DNA of 63,072 nucleotides, taken from NCBI GenBank assembly GCA_039636865.1, contig CP144173.1, positions 1-63,072 on the forward strand, given 5' to 3'. Position 1 is the first letter of the stretch; each line of letters begins with the position of its first letter. This stretch comes from Dermatophilaceae bacterium Sec6.4. GTDB lineage: Bacteria > Actinomycetota > Actinomycetes > Actinomycetales > Dermatophilaceae. The position numbers were made by a program, and so were the translations under genes. The notes under the pieces are model-generated. The model had not been told where the DNA came from and did no database searches. It saw only the letters and a program-made list of their open reading frames with translations. Below, in pieces: positions 1-7,613 of this stretch.

Positions 1-8
1 GCAAGAAC
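1..8. repeat. Second copy of the IS256 target-site duplication, across the circular junction
   Basis: The last base of the window (g) followed by its first eight bases gives GGCAAGAAC. The same nine bases stand directly before the left end of the IS256-family element at 61590-61598. IS256 elements make 8-9 bp duplications, so the two window ends are contiguous and the molecule is circular. Confidence 0.85.
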
Positions 9-74
9 ATCGGCCCTTCCCTATCAACGAGTACGGTGATGAATTATCATCGCTTTCACGACACGCCGCGGTTA

Positions 75-99
75 CAGGTGCTAGCAGGGCTAACACCTG
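75..99. promoter_or_regulatory. Inverted repeat upstream of the small RHH-like gene
   Basis: Arms CAGGTGCTAGC and GCTAACACCTG are complementary over 11 bases with one mismatch, around a 3-base centre. The repeat ends 15 bases before the start codon of the following small DNA-binding-type gene. It could be an autoregulatory operator; that role is inferred from position and symmetry only. Confidence 0.5.
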
Positions 100-113
100 C
101 TTGACTGCGCGGC

Positions 114-332
114 ATGAGCCAACTCGTTGCGCACGATCGCCAAAAGGGAGTCCTCTTTAGAGTGAGCGTCGAACAACGCGAGCAACTACATGCCGATGCT
201 CACGCTCTTGGCATCAGCGTGCAGGCGCTGCTCGAACGCCGAGTTTTGGGAGTTACCGACGCCGTGACGCGGCGCGCGGCGGGTCCCGTGCGCAAAGCCC
301 AGGACAGCGAGGAGCTCCCTCTAACGGGCTGA
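114..332 (+). CDS. Small ribbon-helix-helix-like protein
   Basis: A 72-residue protein. Residues about 14-45 (FRVSVEQREQLHADAHALG and the following ALLERRVLG) have the strand-helix-helix spacing typical of ribbon-helix-helix DNA-binding proteins found on actinobacterial plasmids, often as copy-number or partition regulators. It lies just ahead of the probable replication initiator in the same direction and follows a near-perfect inverted repeat, which suggests autoregulation or control of rep. No catalytic motif is seen. The short charged C-terminal tail shows nothing recognisable. The family call is from pattern only. Confidence 0.55.
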   Translation: MSQLVAHDRQKGVLFRVSVEQREQLHADAHALGISVQALLERRVLGVTDAVTRRAAGPVRKAQDSEELPLTG

Positions 333-364
333 TCCAGATCGGGGCAGTGCCCTGACATGACGAA

Positions 365-387
365 AGCCGCCGTTTGCAGCGGCGGCT
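365..387 (+). terminator. Hairpin after the RHH-like gene
   Basis: A perfect 8-bp stem (AGCCGCCG / CGGCGGCT) with a 7-base loop lies 33 bases after the stop codon. There is no strong T-run behind it, as is common for actinobacterial terminators. It separates the small gene from the Rep reading frame. Confidence 0.5.
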
Positions 388-463
388 CATCGTTTGAAGC
401 TTCTTAAGTTCTGCGCCAGTGACTAGCTGGCTACGAATCCGCTCCGTCCAGAGAGGTGGCTTC

Positions 464-1690
464 GTGCTGCCCACTTTAGATCATGCTGCCCTTTTTCGCC
501 AAGACTTTGCCGACCCGTGTTCTGAGCGTGCGGTTCGGGTGGCGTCGCATCGTGTGTGCGCACCGGTGGATGCGGCGTTTGTGGAGTTGTCCTGCCGCAC
601 CAGGCCTGGTGTTTTGCCGCGGTGGCATCAGGATGACCGTGGTGTGTGTAATGCGTCGCGTGGTCACCGTAGTTTTGCCCCTGAGGGCGCGTATTCGCAG
701 GTGACGGTGTGGGTCAGTCGTGAGCATTGGCTGAGCACGGTGGTGCCGGTGGCGTTGGCGTTCCACGCCGAAACACTGCATCGACGTGTCTCGCCAGAGT
801 TGATGGTGCGCTATTTAACGGTCCGTAGTGGGTACGCGGTGGCGGGTACGGGCCGGCGGTGTGTGGTGCGTCCGGCCACGCTGGCCAGCGTCCTACAGAC
901 CACGACCCGCACGGTCCAGTTGTGTCAGCAGGTTGCCCGTCAGATCGGCCTGGAGGTCGTGATCGCGGCCGGGCGGATGCTGAACGTGGACGAGTGCCTA
1001 GCGGCTCGTCGTCGGGGTTCACGCCAGCGGGGGTTATCCACAGAGGTCGCGTTCACCACACCCCGTTCAGTCCCTCGCAGGTTGTGGATAAACACCCCTA
1101 CCAGTGGTACCCGTCTTTGCCCCCCACCTCACCTTCAAACAACTCACTTCAAGCGCACAACGGCCGCGAGCGGCCAGGCAAAGGTCGCGGCTTCGCCGCG
1201 CCGGCCTCAACGAAAGCGGGTTGATCCGGTGGTGACTCGCCGGTTAGCGCTGGGAGTAGCTCAGCAGCTGCCGTGGTTGTCGGGGCAGAGCCCCCGGCGC
1301 ATTGCACCGGCTCTGACACGGTTTGTGGCGTGTTCGCCGCCCTGGGAGGCCGATGACGTGGTGTTTGCGTTGGCCGACGTCGCGACCCGGAAGGGCAAAC
1401 AGTCCCCCACCAGGAACCGGGATGTTCAGCGGCCATGGGCGCTGCTGGCGGCGATGTTGCGAGAACTGGACGAAGTCAACGACTACCCCGGCGACCCGTT
1501 TACCGATCCGGGCCCTGCTGCCCCCCAGCCGCAGTGCGACCGGCCCGACTGCGACGGATGGATCCCCGTGCTCGACACCAGGTGCGGCGCCGATGGCGCG
1601 GTGCGGGCATGCCCCGACCGCGAACACCGCCGCGCCCACCCCCTGGACGTCGACGTCGTGCAGTGGGAGGGCGATGAGTGTCCCTTCTGA
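464..1690 (+). CDS. Probable plasmid replication initiator (Rep)
   Basis: A 408-residue basic protein. It resembles the replication proteins of actinobacterial theta-type plasmids: a central block with LASVLQTTTRTVQLCQQVAR looks like a helix-turn-helix, followed by LNVDECLAARRRGSRQRGL, a pattern I associate with Rep proteins of Micrococcales-type plasmids. The C-terminus has cysteine/aspartate-rich CDRPDCDGW and a later CPDREHR that could bind metal. GTG at 464 is preferred because GAGAGG stands about nine bases before it; an upstream in-frame GTG at 419 would add 15 residues. No iterons were recognised nearby, so the origin is not placed. The call rests on overall resemblance and on the absence of any other rep candidate. 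Confidence 0.55.
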   Translation: MLPTLDHAALFRQDFADPCSERAVRVASHRVCAPVDAAFVELSCRTRPGVLPRWHQDDRGVCNASRGHRSFAPEGAYSQVTVWVSREHWLSTVVPVALAFHAETLHRRVSPELMVRYLTVRSGYAVAGTGRRCVVRPATLASVLQTTTRTVQLCQQVARQIGLEVVIAAGRMLNVDECLAARRRGSRQRGLSTEVAFTTPRSVPRRLWINTPTSGTRLCPPPHLQTTHFKRTTAASGQAKVAASPRRPQRKRVDPVVTRRLALGVAQQLPWLSGQSPRRIAPALTRFVACSPPWEADDVVFALADVATRKGKQSPTRNRDVQRPWALLAAMLRELDEVNDYPGDPFTDPGPAAPQPQCDRPDCDGWIPVLDTRCGADGAVRACPDREHRRAHPLDVDVVQWEGDECPF

Positions 1691-1780
1691 GACGTCAGCC
1701 GGCACCGTGTGACTATTTTTCTGCCGGTGATCTGACCGCGTTCCGCCGCAGACCCACATGCTGCCGGGGCTGTGGCGGTC

Positions 1781-1978
1781 TTACTTCAGCTCGATGACGT
1801 GCCCGGTCTCATCGACGGTGAAGGGAACCATTCCCCGCCCAACGATGAACACAGAACCCGGGTGGTCTTTACTGATCGGCGCCAACCCGTCATCCGATAT
1901 TTTCTGCAACACCGGCAGGATGGCCTCAACGCTGGTAGGGCACCGGGAAAACCCCTCCCCGGGCCCCGGTGGCGGCAC
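1781..1978 (-). CDS. Hypothetical small protein
   Basis: A possible 65-residue protein (GTG start) in the 475-base interval between rep and the nuclease gene. Its C-terminal half (PVLQKISDDGLAPISKDHPG, then SVFIVGRGMVPFTVDETGHV) reads like real protein, with alternating hydrophobic and charged residues. The N-terminus is proline/glycine-rich and may be non-coding. The flanking stretches 1691-1780 and 1979-2166 hold nothing else I can name. No family is recognised. Confidence 0.35.
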   Translation of the reverse strand: MPPPGPGEGFSRCPTSVEAILPVLQKISDDGLAPISKDHPGSVFIVGRGMVPFTVDETGHVIELK

Positions 1979-2166
1979 TGGGCCGCGTTTGTTTCGCTTC
2001 GATCCAACCAGCTCATATCACCGACGATAACGGCGGGGGTGAGCAGCAACGGAACGGTCAGTGACGTTATAGGGGACCGATTTGTCGTTACTGATCGTCC
2101 TGAGGCGGTGGCCGCCGGAACCAACAGGAGGATCCGTACAGTCCCGCGCTCAGCAGCGATGGGTGG

Positions 2167-3252
2167 CTATTCGCAGGCGATGCCGTCGTGGTCGCGGTCC
2201 AGACCGGACCGGTACCCGGGTTGGCCCCGGTGCAGGGGCGCGGCACCGGCGGCGCGGGCGGCCGCGCAGTTGGGGTAGTACACATCCGCTGGTTGCGCTG
2301 GCACCACCGGCGAGACGGCCGGCGCTGCTGGGGTCGTGCCGGTGGTCTGCCTCGGCGCGGGGGCCCTGGTCGTACCGGTAGTGCTTGAGGTGGGGCCGGG
2401 TGGGTTGGTGCAGTGGGCCAGCACGGCGGTCATTGCTGCTTTTTCTGGTGGGGTGACCCACAGGTGGTAGGCGGCTTTGACCGCGATCTGATCCGCGACG
2501 TAGGTGCACCGGAAGGTTTTGTTCGGTGGGAGCCACGTCGCGGCGTCCCCATCGCTTTTGGCTTCGTTGCTGGGCCCATCGACCGCGAGCAGGTTGCGCG
2601 GGTCATTCGCCAAATTTTCCCGCCCGGTGGCGTCCAGTTGTTGCGCGCCGGTCTGCCACGCGTTGGAAAGCGCGACAACGTGATCGATTTGTACCGCGGT
2701 CGAGGTCCGCGGACCGCGGGTGAAGCTGATGACGTGCCCGGTGTAGGGGTCGTGCAGTGTCCCGGCCAGCACGGTGCAGCCCCGGGTGCCCGCCTTGTAG
2801 GTAATCCCGGCCAGGTCCCGTCCCAGGATGTCGTTGCGGGTATCGCACCCGTTATGACCACCGGCAACGCTCACGTCATCGGTCCACGCCGGCCCGAACT
2901 GGGCCCGGCTGTACCCCGTCTTCGGGGCCCTTCCCTTCACGACCAAGCCCGCTAACTGTGCCCTCGCCGCCATGGTGCTGACCGCGACGATCCGCCCCGG
3001 GTTACCCGCCGTTGACCCGGCCGAACTCCTCAGACTGCTCGAGCTACTGGGAAAGGACGCCGGCGGTGTCGTCGGAGTCGAGCCCGCACCCGTAGTGGCC
3101 CCGCTGCTCGATGCGCCGTTCGATGCGCTGCTCGAGCTGGGTGTGCTGGTGTTGGCCGCGGTGGCGCTTTTGTCGGGTGGGTTCAACGCGCCGATCACGC
3201 CAAACCCGACCAGGGCGATCACCGCTCCCCCACCCCACGTTTTCTTCTTCAC
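2167..3252 (-). CDS. Membrane-anchored or secreted HNH nuclease with Excalibur domain
   Basis: A 361-residue protein. GTG at 3252 is chosen because GGGGGAG lies about five bases upstream. Residues about 6-23 form a hydrophobic segment, then a long Ser/Thr/Ala linker, so the rest is extracellular. The middle has the DUF1524/GmrSD-C type HNH pattern IDHVVALSNAW, followed by DPRNLLAVDGPSNEAKSD, as in secreted actinobacterial nucleases. The C-terminus (YYPNCAAARAAG, ending DRDHDGIACE) is a calcium-binding Excalibur motif. The expected role is extracellular DNA/RNA cleavage, perhaps for competition or nucleic-acid scavenging. It is divergent from a winged-helix gene 113 bases away that may control it. 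Confidence 0.85.
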   Translation of the reverse strand: MKKKTWGGGAVIALVGFGVIGALNPPDKSATAANTSTPSSSSASNGASSSGATTGAGSTPTTPPASFPSSSSSLRSSAGSTAGNPGRIVAVSTMAARAQLAGLVVKGRAPKTGYSRAQFGPAWTDDVSVAGGHNGCDTRNDILGRDLAGITYKAGTRGCTVLAGTLHDPYTGHVISFTRGPRTSTAVQIDHVVALSNAWQTGAQQLDATGRENLANDPRNLLAVDGPSNEAKSDGDAATWLPPNKTFRCTYVADQIAVKAAYHLWVTPPEKAAMTAVLAHCTNPPGPTSSTTGTTRAPAPRQTTGTTPAAPAVSPVVPAQPADVYYPNCAAARAAGAAPLHRGQPGYRSGLDRDHDGIACE

Positions 3253-3365
3253 CCGCACTCCCCCAGCCGTGTCAGTCGTTGTGGTCCCCGGTATCCCCGT
3301 CAGGGTCCATCTTCTCCCGGGCAAAACCGTGTGGCACACCGGCCCCAGCGGGCAGACTGCACCAG

Positions 3366-3818
3366 ATGAGCGACCAGGACCGCGACGAGATCGACAGCGC
3401 CGAGGTCCATTATGGCGAGGTCGACGAGGTTGATTGTGATGTGGTGGAGGGGGAGGAAACCGGCGGTGGTGTTTCTGGTGGGTGGCCACCGGGGGCGATT
3501 GCGGATTGGTTACCCACCGGCGACGCGCGGACTCTGGAGGGGGTGTTGCGGGTCCTGGGTCATCACCGCTCGATCAGCGTGTTGGGTGTGGCGGGTCACC
3601 AAGGGCCCGTCACGTTGGCGCGGGTATGTGAACTGGCCCAACTGGACGCATCGATCGCGCGTCCTCGTCTGTTGGAACTGAGCCGGGTCGGGTTGCTGAT
3701 CTATCACCGCCGATCCGGGCCACACGTGGCGACCTGGGAGTTAAACCACGACGCGATGATCCGCCTGGGCGCCTACTTCATCCGCCCCCGGCCCACTCCA
3801 CCAGCCACACACGTTTAA
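3366..3818 (+). CDS. Winged-helix DNA-binding protein
   Basis: A 150-residue protein. Residues 1-35 are very acidic (DQDRDEIDSAEVHYGEVDEVD). From about residue 55 there is a winged-helix fold of ArsR/MarR type: LEGVLRVLGHHRSISVLGV, PVTLARVCELAQLDASIARP as recognition region, then RVGLLIYHRRSGPHVATWEL as wing and final helix. It is probably a transcription factor. The acidic N-terminus could mimic DNA or regulate binding. It is divergent from the secreted nuclease and is the natural candidate regulator of that intergenic region. The start is the ATG that opens the acidic segment. Confidence 0.7.
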   Translation: MSDQDRDEIDSAEVHYGEVDEVDCDVVEGEETGGGVSGGWPPGAIADWLPTGDARTLEGVLRVLGHHRSISVLGVAGHQGPVTLARVCELAQLDASIARPRLLELSRVGLLIYHRRSGPHVATWELNHDAMIRLGAYFIRPRPTPPATHV

Positions 3819-3837
3819 CCCGTGACTGACCCCCGTT

Positions 3838-4044
3838 TCATCGCAGACCAAACGCCCTATTCGGGTCGGTCACCGCAGGACGAAGATCCTTCGCGTCCAC
3901 CCACCGTTGGTCCACCACGAGCTCCCCGCCAACGCCCAGACGCACCACGATCACTAGACCTTCCCACGTGCCCCGGCGCCGGCGCCAGGACACGAGAACG
4001 CCTGGATCGGGGGGTTGAAAAGGATGAATATCTCGGTATCTCAC
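3838..4044 (-). CDS. Hypothetical protein
   Basis: A possible 68-residue protein (GTG start) converging on the winged-helix gene. The stretch VLVSWRRRRGTWEGLVIVVR followed by VDQRWVDAKDLRPAV has a believable beta-rich pattern like small SH3-type domains, and it is the only coding-looking sequence in the following 1.3 kb. No clear ribosome-binding site was seen and no family is recognised. It may be a fragment. Confidence 0.3.
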   Translation of the reverse strand: MRYRDIHPFQPPDPGVLVSWRRRRGTWEGLVIVVRLGVGGELVVDQRWVDAKDLRPAVTDPNRAFGLR

Positions 4045-5110
4045 CCAGACGTGACGTACCGATCGCGGCCGTGGCCACGTCCGCTCCGCCCGCGACTGCC
4101 CCACCACCGTATTAGAACATGTGTTCGATACATGGTCGGGTCGGGACCTGTGACACGAAACCCGGCCCGTCACACAGTCCGACCAGCTGCCTGAAAACTG
4201 TTCCCACGCACTGGGTGAGCGCTGGGGCGTGCCGACACGGCCACCACCGACTCCCCCATCCTCCTGGCTGCTTGTCCGGTGCGCACCTGTTGCGGGACCT
4301 CACTGGCATTCAGTGCTGTATTGCCAGCCCGGCCCTGTGGAACCGGGCCCGGCTGGTTCCCTGGGATGCATGGTCAGGGGTTTGTTAGTGAGGCGTATGT
4401 CGCCGGGCGGTATGGCCTGTATGCCGTCTGCGGCGGTGCTGTGCTTGGTGCGCGTCCATGCTGGGCGGCGGGATCGGGTGGCCCTTGTCGCGGGGGTCCG
4501 TGCTTCGCCTGGCGCCCCGCTGGGCCACTTGATCTTTGATGCGCCCTGGTGCACCTAGACCCGGGTCGGGTCCGCAGATGATCACGATCTGCCCGCACAG
4601 TGAGCCAACCCAGCCTCGGCACACACAGAAACCCCACAACCAACCCAACTAGCGTTCAGAGTGCGGCACCAACCCCCCCACCCGGTGCCGCACAGTCGTG
4701 GCCCGCGCTGACGTGCGGCTCCCCCGCACCACCCCTGTTCGGGGTGCAGCCCCTCACGCGGGCCACGACCATTTACCCACCCGGCAACGCCATATGCCCC
4801 CACAGAGACACAGTGCACAACCCGCACAACATGCCCGTAGGCACGGCAGGTTTCGCAGCCGACTCTTGATTCGCAGTGGCACAGGGTGCGCGCTTCGCGC
4901 GGGCTTAGGACGAGGGGGGTCGCTCGATCCGATGAGCTGCCATTCCCGCGCTGCCTCCCATAAGCGCACGTAAGAGACGAACAGCGGTCAACGGCACTCG
5001 ACTGCTATAGGGCAACCAGTCCCCCGCGACGGCATGCCTGCACGCTTTGCCCGAGCTGCTAAGCGTGGCGATCGAGTCAAGCAATTCACTCAGCATAATT
5101 TGCTCATCAT
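4045..5110. other. Long non-coding interval, candidate replication or transfer control region
   Basis: About 1.07 kb without a convincing gene; the reading frames here are proline/glycine/cysteine-rich shadows. It contains a strong hairpin (4324-4356) and a smaller inverted pair TGTGAC/GTCACA at 4149-4174. A long non-coding stretch on a compact plasmid between rep and the leading-region genes is a reasonable place for an origin or a structured RNA, but I see no iterons and cannot assign a role. Confidence 0.4.
4324..4356. repeat. GC-rich hairpin
   Basis: Arms CCAGCCCGGCCC and GGGCCCGGCTGG pair over 12 bases with one mismatch around a 9-base loop. It stands alone in non-coding DNA, more than 250 bases from any believable gene end, so it is not an obvious terminator. 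Confidence 0.5.
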
Positions 5111-5222
5111 GTGAGACAACATACGCAACACCTACACACTAACAAACAACTACGATAGAATAAAGCTAACAACACGGACCACGAGGGACTAACCACCCCG
5201 CCACTACAAGGAGCACCCAGAG
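5111..5222 (+). promoter_or_regulatory. Repeated promoter/leader module, copy 1 (before the ArdC-like gene)
   Basis: The first of four related upstream modules. It begins GTGAGACAAC, has a candidate -10 TAGAAT at 5156-5161 with a weak -35 TACACA 17 bases upstream, then a conserved leader including AACACGGACC and AGGGACTAACCACC, ending AAGGAGCACCCAG before ATG. Bases 5137-5168 are identical to 6396-6427 in copy 2. The leader is about 60 nt, long enough for post-transcriptional control. Confidence 0.8.
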
Positions 5223-6311
5223 ATGACAACCACTATTGACCACCAGGCCACTCGCGCCGCGTTGACCGAGCAGGCCGCAGCTTTCATCGCGAACCCCGCA
5301 GGGTGGCCCGCTGCGATGGCAGCGCGTGCCTTGCGATTGCGTGCCGGTCACCCGGCCTACTCCCCCAACAATCAGGCGCTCATCATTTGCCAACTCGCGA
5401 ACAGGTTCGAGGCAGAGGGATTGGGCGAAGATGCAGCGTTTGCCGCTGCATTCCAGGCAGCGGCTGAGGAAATCGCTCCCCGGTACATCTGGGCGAAGCG
5501 TGGGTTTACCCCGCAGGGTCGAGCGCTGGCGATCTTCTCTCGGCCGCTGTCAATGTGGGTCGATCCCGAAACCGGCAAGAAGTGCGCCCAGGATGCACCC
5601 GGAGCAATCCGAAAAACCGTGTTTCGCATCGAGCAGACCTACCGGGCGAGCGACGCGACCAACGACCAGGGCGAGACCGCCGCGGCCGCGTATGGCGCAC
5701 CCGAGTTGCCCGAGGGTGAGGCTCGCACAGTGTTCGCGCGTCTCGCTGAGTGGATAGCCGGCCAAGGTTGGACCGTCACCCGATCGGGGCGAGACATGGC
5801 CGAGGGTGGATACACCGTGCACACGACACACCAGATCGTCGTGCATGGAGGACTGGGCGGGTGGTCAGCCGTCGAGACGCTGGCACACGAAATCGCGCAC
5901 GCACTCCTACACGGCAGCGACGACGAGCGGACCTATGCCGGAGAGCACCGAGGTGACATGGAAGCCGAAGCCGAGGCAGTCGCGTTCGGGCTGTTGACCG
6001 CATACGGACAGGGCGATCTAGCCCGAGGGTCGGCCCGTTACGCCGCCGAATGGACCCGCGACGCTCAGCGCATCGCCGTCGCGTACGAGCGTGCATCACA
6101 CGTACTCGACGCCGTAGCCGCTGTCGCGCTTGGCCGTGAAGGCGTCACCGTCACCGAATCGGCCAAGGCCGCCAAGGCCAAGGCCAAGGCCGATAACAAG
6201 GCACTAGCTGCAGCACTACGAGACGTCGGCCTCGAGCCCAAGGGCGAAGCGTGGACTCGCGCCAAAGCAGGCGAAGCCATCGCCGACATCGCCGCGGACC
6301 TCACGAGCTGA
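5223..6311 (+). CDS. ArdC-like antirestriction protein with ImmA/IrrE-type metallopeptidase domain
   Basis: A 362-residue protein. Residues about 1-120 resemble the ArdC N-terminal ssDNA-binding domain (PAYSPNNQALIICQ, YIWAKRGFTPQGRALAIF). Residues 222-230 are HEIAHALLH, the zinc-protease HExxH motif, with further acidic ligand candidates in MEAEAEAVAF about 20 residues later. The C-terminus is Lys/Ala-rich (AKAAKAKAKAD) and may bind DNA. In plasmids, ArdC proteins protect incoming single-stranded DNA from host restriction and are made early in the recipient. The gene has its own promoter module and a strong terminator, so it is a separate transcription unit. The ribosome site AAGGAG fixes the start. 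Confidence 0.85.
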   Translation: MTTTIDHQATRAALTEQAAAFIANPAGWPAAMAARALRLRAGHPAYSPNNQALIICQLANRFEAEGLGEDAAFAAAFQAAAEEIAPRYIWAKRGFTPQGRALAIFSRPLSMWVDPETGKKCAQDAPGAIRKTVFRIEQTYRASDATNDQGETAAAAYGAPELPEGEARTVFARLAEWIAGQGWTVTRSGRDMAEGGYTVHTTHQIVVHGGLGGWSAVETLAHEIAHALLHGSDDERTYAGEHRGDMEAEAEAVAFGLLTAYGQGDLARGSARYAAEWTRDAQRIAVAYERASHVLDAVAAVALGREGVTVTESAKAAKAKAKADNKALAAALRDVGLEPKGEAWTRAKAGEAIADIAADLTS

Positions 6312-6319
6312 CAAGCACC

Positions 6320-6364
6320 GAGAGTGTGTGGCCCGCGAAATCACCCCGCGAGCCGCACACTCTC
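6320..6364 (+). terminator. Hairpin terminator after the ArdC-like gene
   Basis: Arms GAGAGTGTGTGGC and GCCGCACACTCTC pair over 13 bases with one G-T wobble, starting nine bases after the stop codon and ending six bases before promoter module 2. No T-run follows. Confidence 0.75.
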
Positions 6365-6369
6365 ACCAT

Positions 6370-6478
6370 GCGAGACAACAGCCACGATAACTACTCACTA
6401 ACAAACAACTACGATAGAATAAAGCTATCGAACACGGATCATCAGGGACTAACCACCCCGCCACCACGAAGGAGCACC
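6370..6478 (+). promoter_or_regulatory. Repeated promoter/leader module, copy 2
   Basis: It begins CGAGACAACA, has candidate -10 TAGAAT at 6415-6420, and shares 32 consecutive bases with copy 1. The leader block AGGGACTAACCACC and the AAGGAGCACC ribosome site precede ATG at 6479. Confidence 0.8.
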
Positions 6479-6688
6479 ATGAACAACGCGATCGTAGGAG
6501 AGCTGAGCCTCGACCTCGGCGATGGAGTAACGCTGTCAGCGGCGACTGATGTCGCGCTGGCGCGTGAATGGGCGGCCTACCTGCATGGGCGTAATCAGTG
6601 GCAGTGCATGAGTCTTGGGCAACAGTCCACCGAGACAGCCAACGCCTTGCGGGCATTGCGTGAAGCGTTCAAGGAAGCGGGGGAGTGA
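6479..6688 (+). CDS. Small hypothetical leading-region protein
   Basis: A 69-residue protein starting MNNAIVGELSLDLGDG, preceded by AAGGAGCACC within promoter module 2. It is mildly acidic with a helical C-terminal half (TANALRALREAFKEAG). Its stop codon overlaps the ATG of the zinc-knuckle gene (TGATG), so the two are translationally coupled. No family is recognised. Its placement behind a copy of the promoter used for ArdC suggests a role early after entry into a recipient or under the same regulator. Confidence 0.75.
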   Translation: MNNAIVGELSLDLGDGVTLSAATDVALAREWAAYLHGRNQWQCMSLGQQSTETANALRALREAFKEAGE

Positions 6689-6852
6689 TGTACGCCGGAG
6701 ACGAACAACACGGCGACGCGCAGACCGCCCTCGAGCTCGAAACCAATCCTTTTGCAGTCGGACCGCTGGCCGAGCCGTGCGACGAGTGCGGAGCCGAACC
6801 CGGCGAACCGTGTCACCCATTTTGCACCACGGAGTCACTAGCCAGCATATGA
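6688..6852 (+). CDS. 54-residue zinc-knuckle protein
   Basis: Starts MYAGDEQHGDAQ and ends CTTESLASI. Residues 31-46 read CDECGAEPGEPCHPFC. This is the CxxC...PGxPC knuckle seen in very small actinophage and plasmid proteins and probably binds one zinc ion. Translation is coupled to the preceding gene by a TGATG overlap. Its stop codon is also the first bases of promoter module 3, so there is no spacer. The function is unknown; small knuckles of this type are often nucleic-acid or partner adaptors. Confidence 0.75.
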   Translation: MYAGDEQHGDAQTALELETNPFAVGPLAEPCDECGAEPGEPCHPFCTTESLASI

Positions 6853-6959
6853 GACACCGCCCACAACAACTAGTATCTAACAACTAACTACGATAGTTAA
6901 ACTAACAACACGGACCACTAGGGACTAACCACCCCGCCACCCCGAAGGAGCACCCAGAA
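6850..6959 (+). promoter_or_regulatory. Repeated promoter/leader module, copy 3
   Basis: It starts inside the stop codon of the zinc-knuckle gene (TGAGACAC), contains CTAACTACGATAG as -10 region, the shared leader words AACACGGACCAC and AGGGACTAACCACC, and AAGGAGCACCCAG before ATG at 6960. It is slightly more diverged around the -10 than copies 1 and 2. Confidence 0.8.
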
Positions 6960-7403
6960 ATGACAACCAAGGGCGAAGCACTCAACAAGATGGTGGAGTC
7001 GATGCAGGCCAGAAAATTGTCGCTCGACTCGCTGCGCGAGATCGAGCGAGGCGTGCGGGTATTTCCGACAGGCCGCGCGGGCGACACGGACCTAGTTCGC
7101 ATGGCAGTGCGACGGGTCGTACGTCTACGGGTAGAGGCCGAACTGAGCGAGAAATCAGACGACGAGCTGCGCGCCGTGGCCGCAGCCTTGACAGGTGCCG
7201 AAGGTCGTTTTACAGACCAGCTCCTTGGACCCGCGCAGAGTGACGCACTGGTCACGCTGGCCGCATCTCGCCACCCCGAAGCGGCCGCAGCCGTCGATGA
7301 GTGGGAGCAGGCCGATGACAGCGTGGGATCGGCGGAGTTGATACGCCGGTATCACCGCCTCGGCGCGTTCGACTACTACGCGACGTCGGCAGACCTGGAC
7401 TAG
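6960..7403 (+). CDS. Hypothetical leading-region protein
   Basis: A 147-residue, largely helical protein (MTTKGEALNKMVESMQARK; later PEAAAAVDEWEQADDSVG). It has no membrane segment, signal peptide or catalytic motif I can recognise. It is monocistronic: promoter module 3 in front and a 14-bp perfect terminator stem two bases behind. Sharing the module with ArdC and the small proteins suggests co-regulation, possibly in plasmid establishment. Confidence 0.75.
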   Translation: MTTKGEALNKMVESMQARKLSLDSLREIERGVRVFPTGRAGDTDLVRMAVRRVVRLRVEAELSEKSDDELRAVAAALTGAEGRFTDQLLGPAQSDALVTLAASRHPEAAAAVDEWEQADDSVGSAELIRRYHRLGAFDYYATSADLD

Positions 7404-7405
7404 AC

Positions 7406-7448
7406 GCCGCTGGGGTCGGACTCACAAGCGGAGCCCGACCCCAGCGGC
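7406..7448 (+). terminator. Strong hairpin terminator
   Basis: Arms GCCGCTGGGGTCGG and CCGACCCCAGCGGC are perfectly complementary over 14 bases around a 15-base loop, two bases after the stop codon. Confidence 0.85.
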
Positions 7449-7449
7449 C

Positions 7450-7480
7450 AACACGGACCACGCCACCACGGCGCGGAGCA
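7450..7480 (+). repeat. Internally deleted copy of the shared leader
   Basis: AACACGGACCACGCCACCAC followed by GGCGCGGAGCA matches the start and end of the shared leader with the AGGGACTAACCACC block missing. No gene starts directly behind it. It looks like the scar of a lost or recombined module. Confidence 0.5.
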
Positions 7481-7524
7481 TCCGTGAGCATAGCGAGAGC
7501 CGCACTACGAAGCGCGCTCACTAC

Positions 7525-7613
7525 GTGAGGCAACACTCACACCAACTACTATCTAACAAACAGTCACGACATAATGAACGCGAGTGACACACGCAACCGC
7601 ATGAGGAGATGAG
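7525..7613 (+). promoter_or_regulatory. Promoter module, diverged copy 4 (before parA)
   Basis: GTGAGGCAACACTC and CTAACAAACAGTCACGACAT follow the same order and spacing as the promoter half of copies 1-3. The leader half is replaced by an unrelated sequence ending GAGGAGATGAG before ATG. The promoter half may therefore carry the shared control, while the leader is specific to the other three units. Confidence 0.65.
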
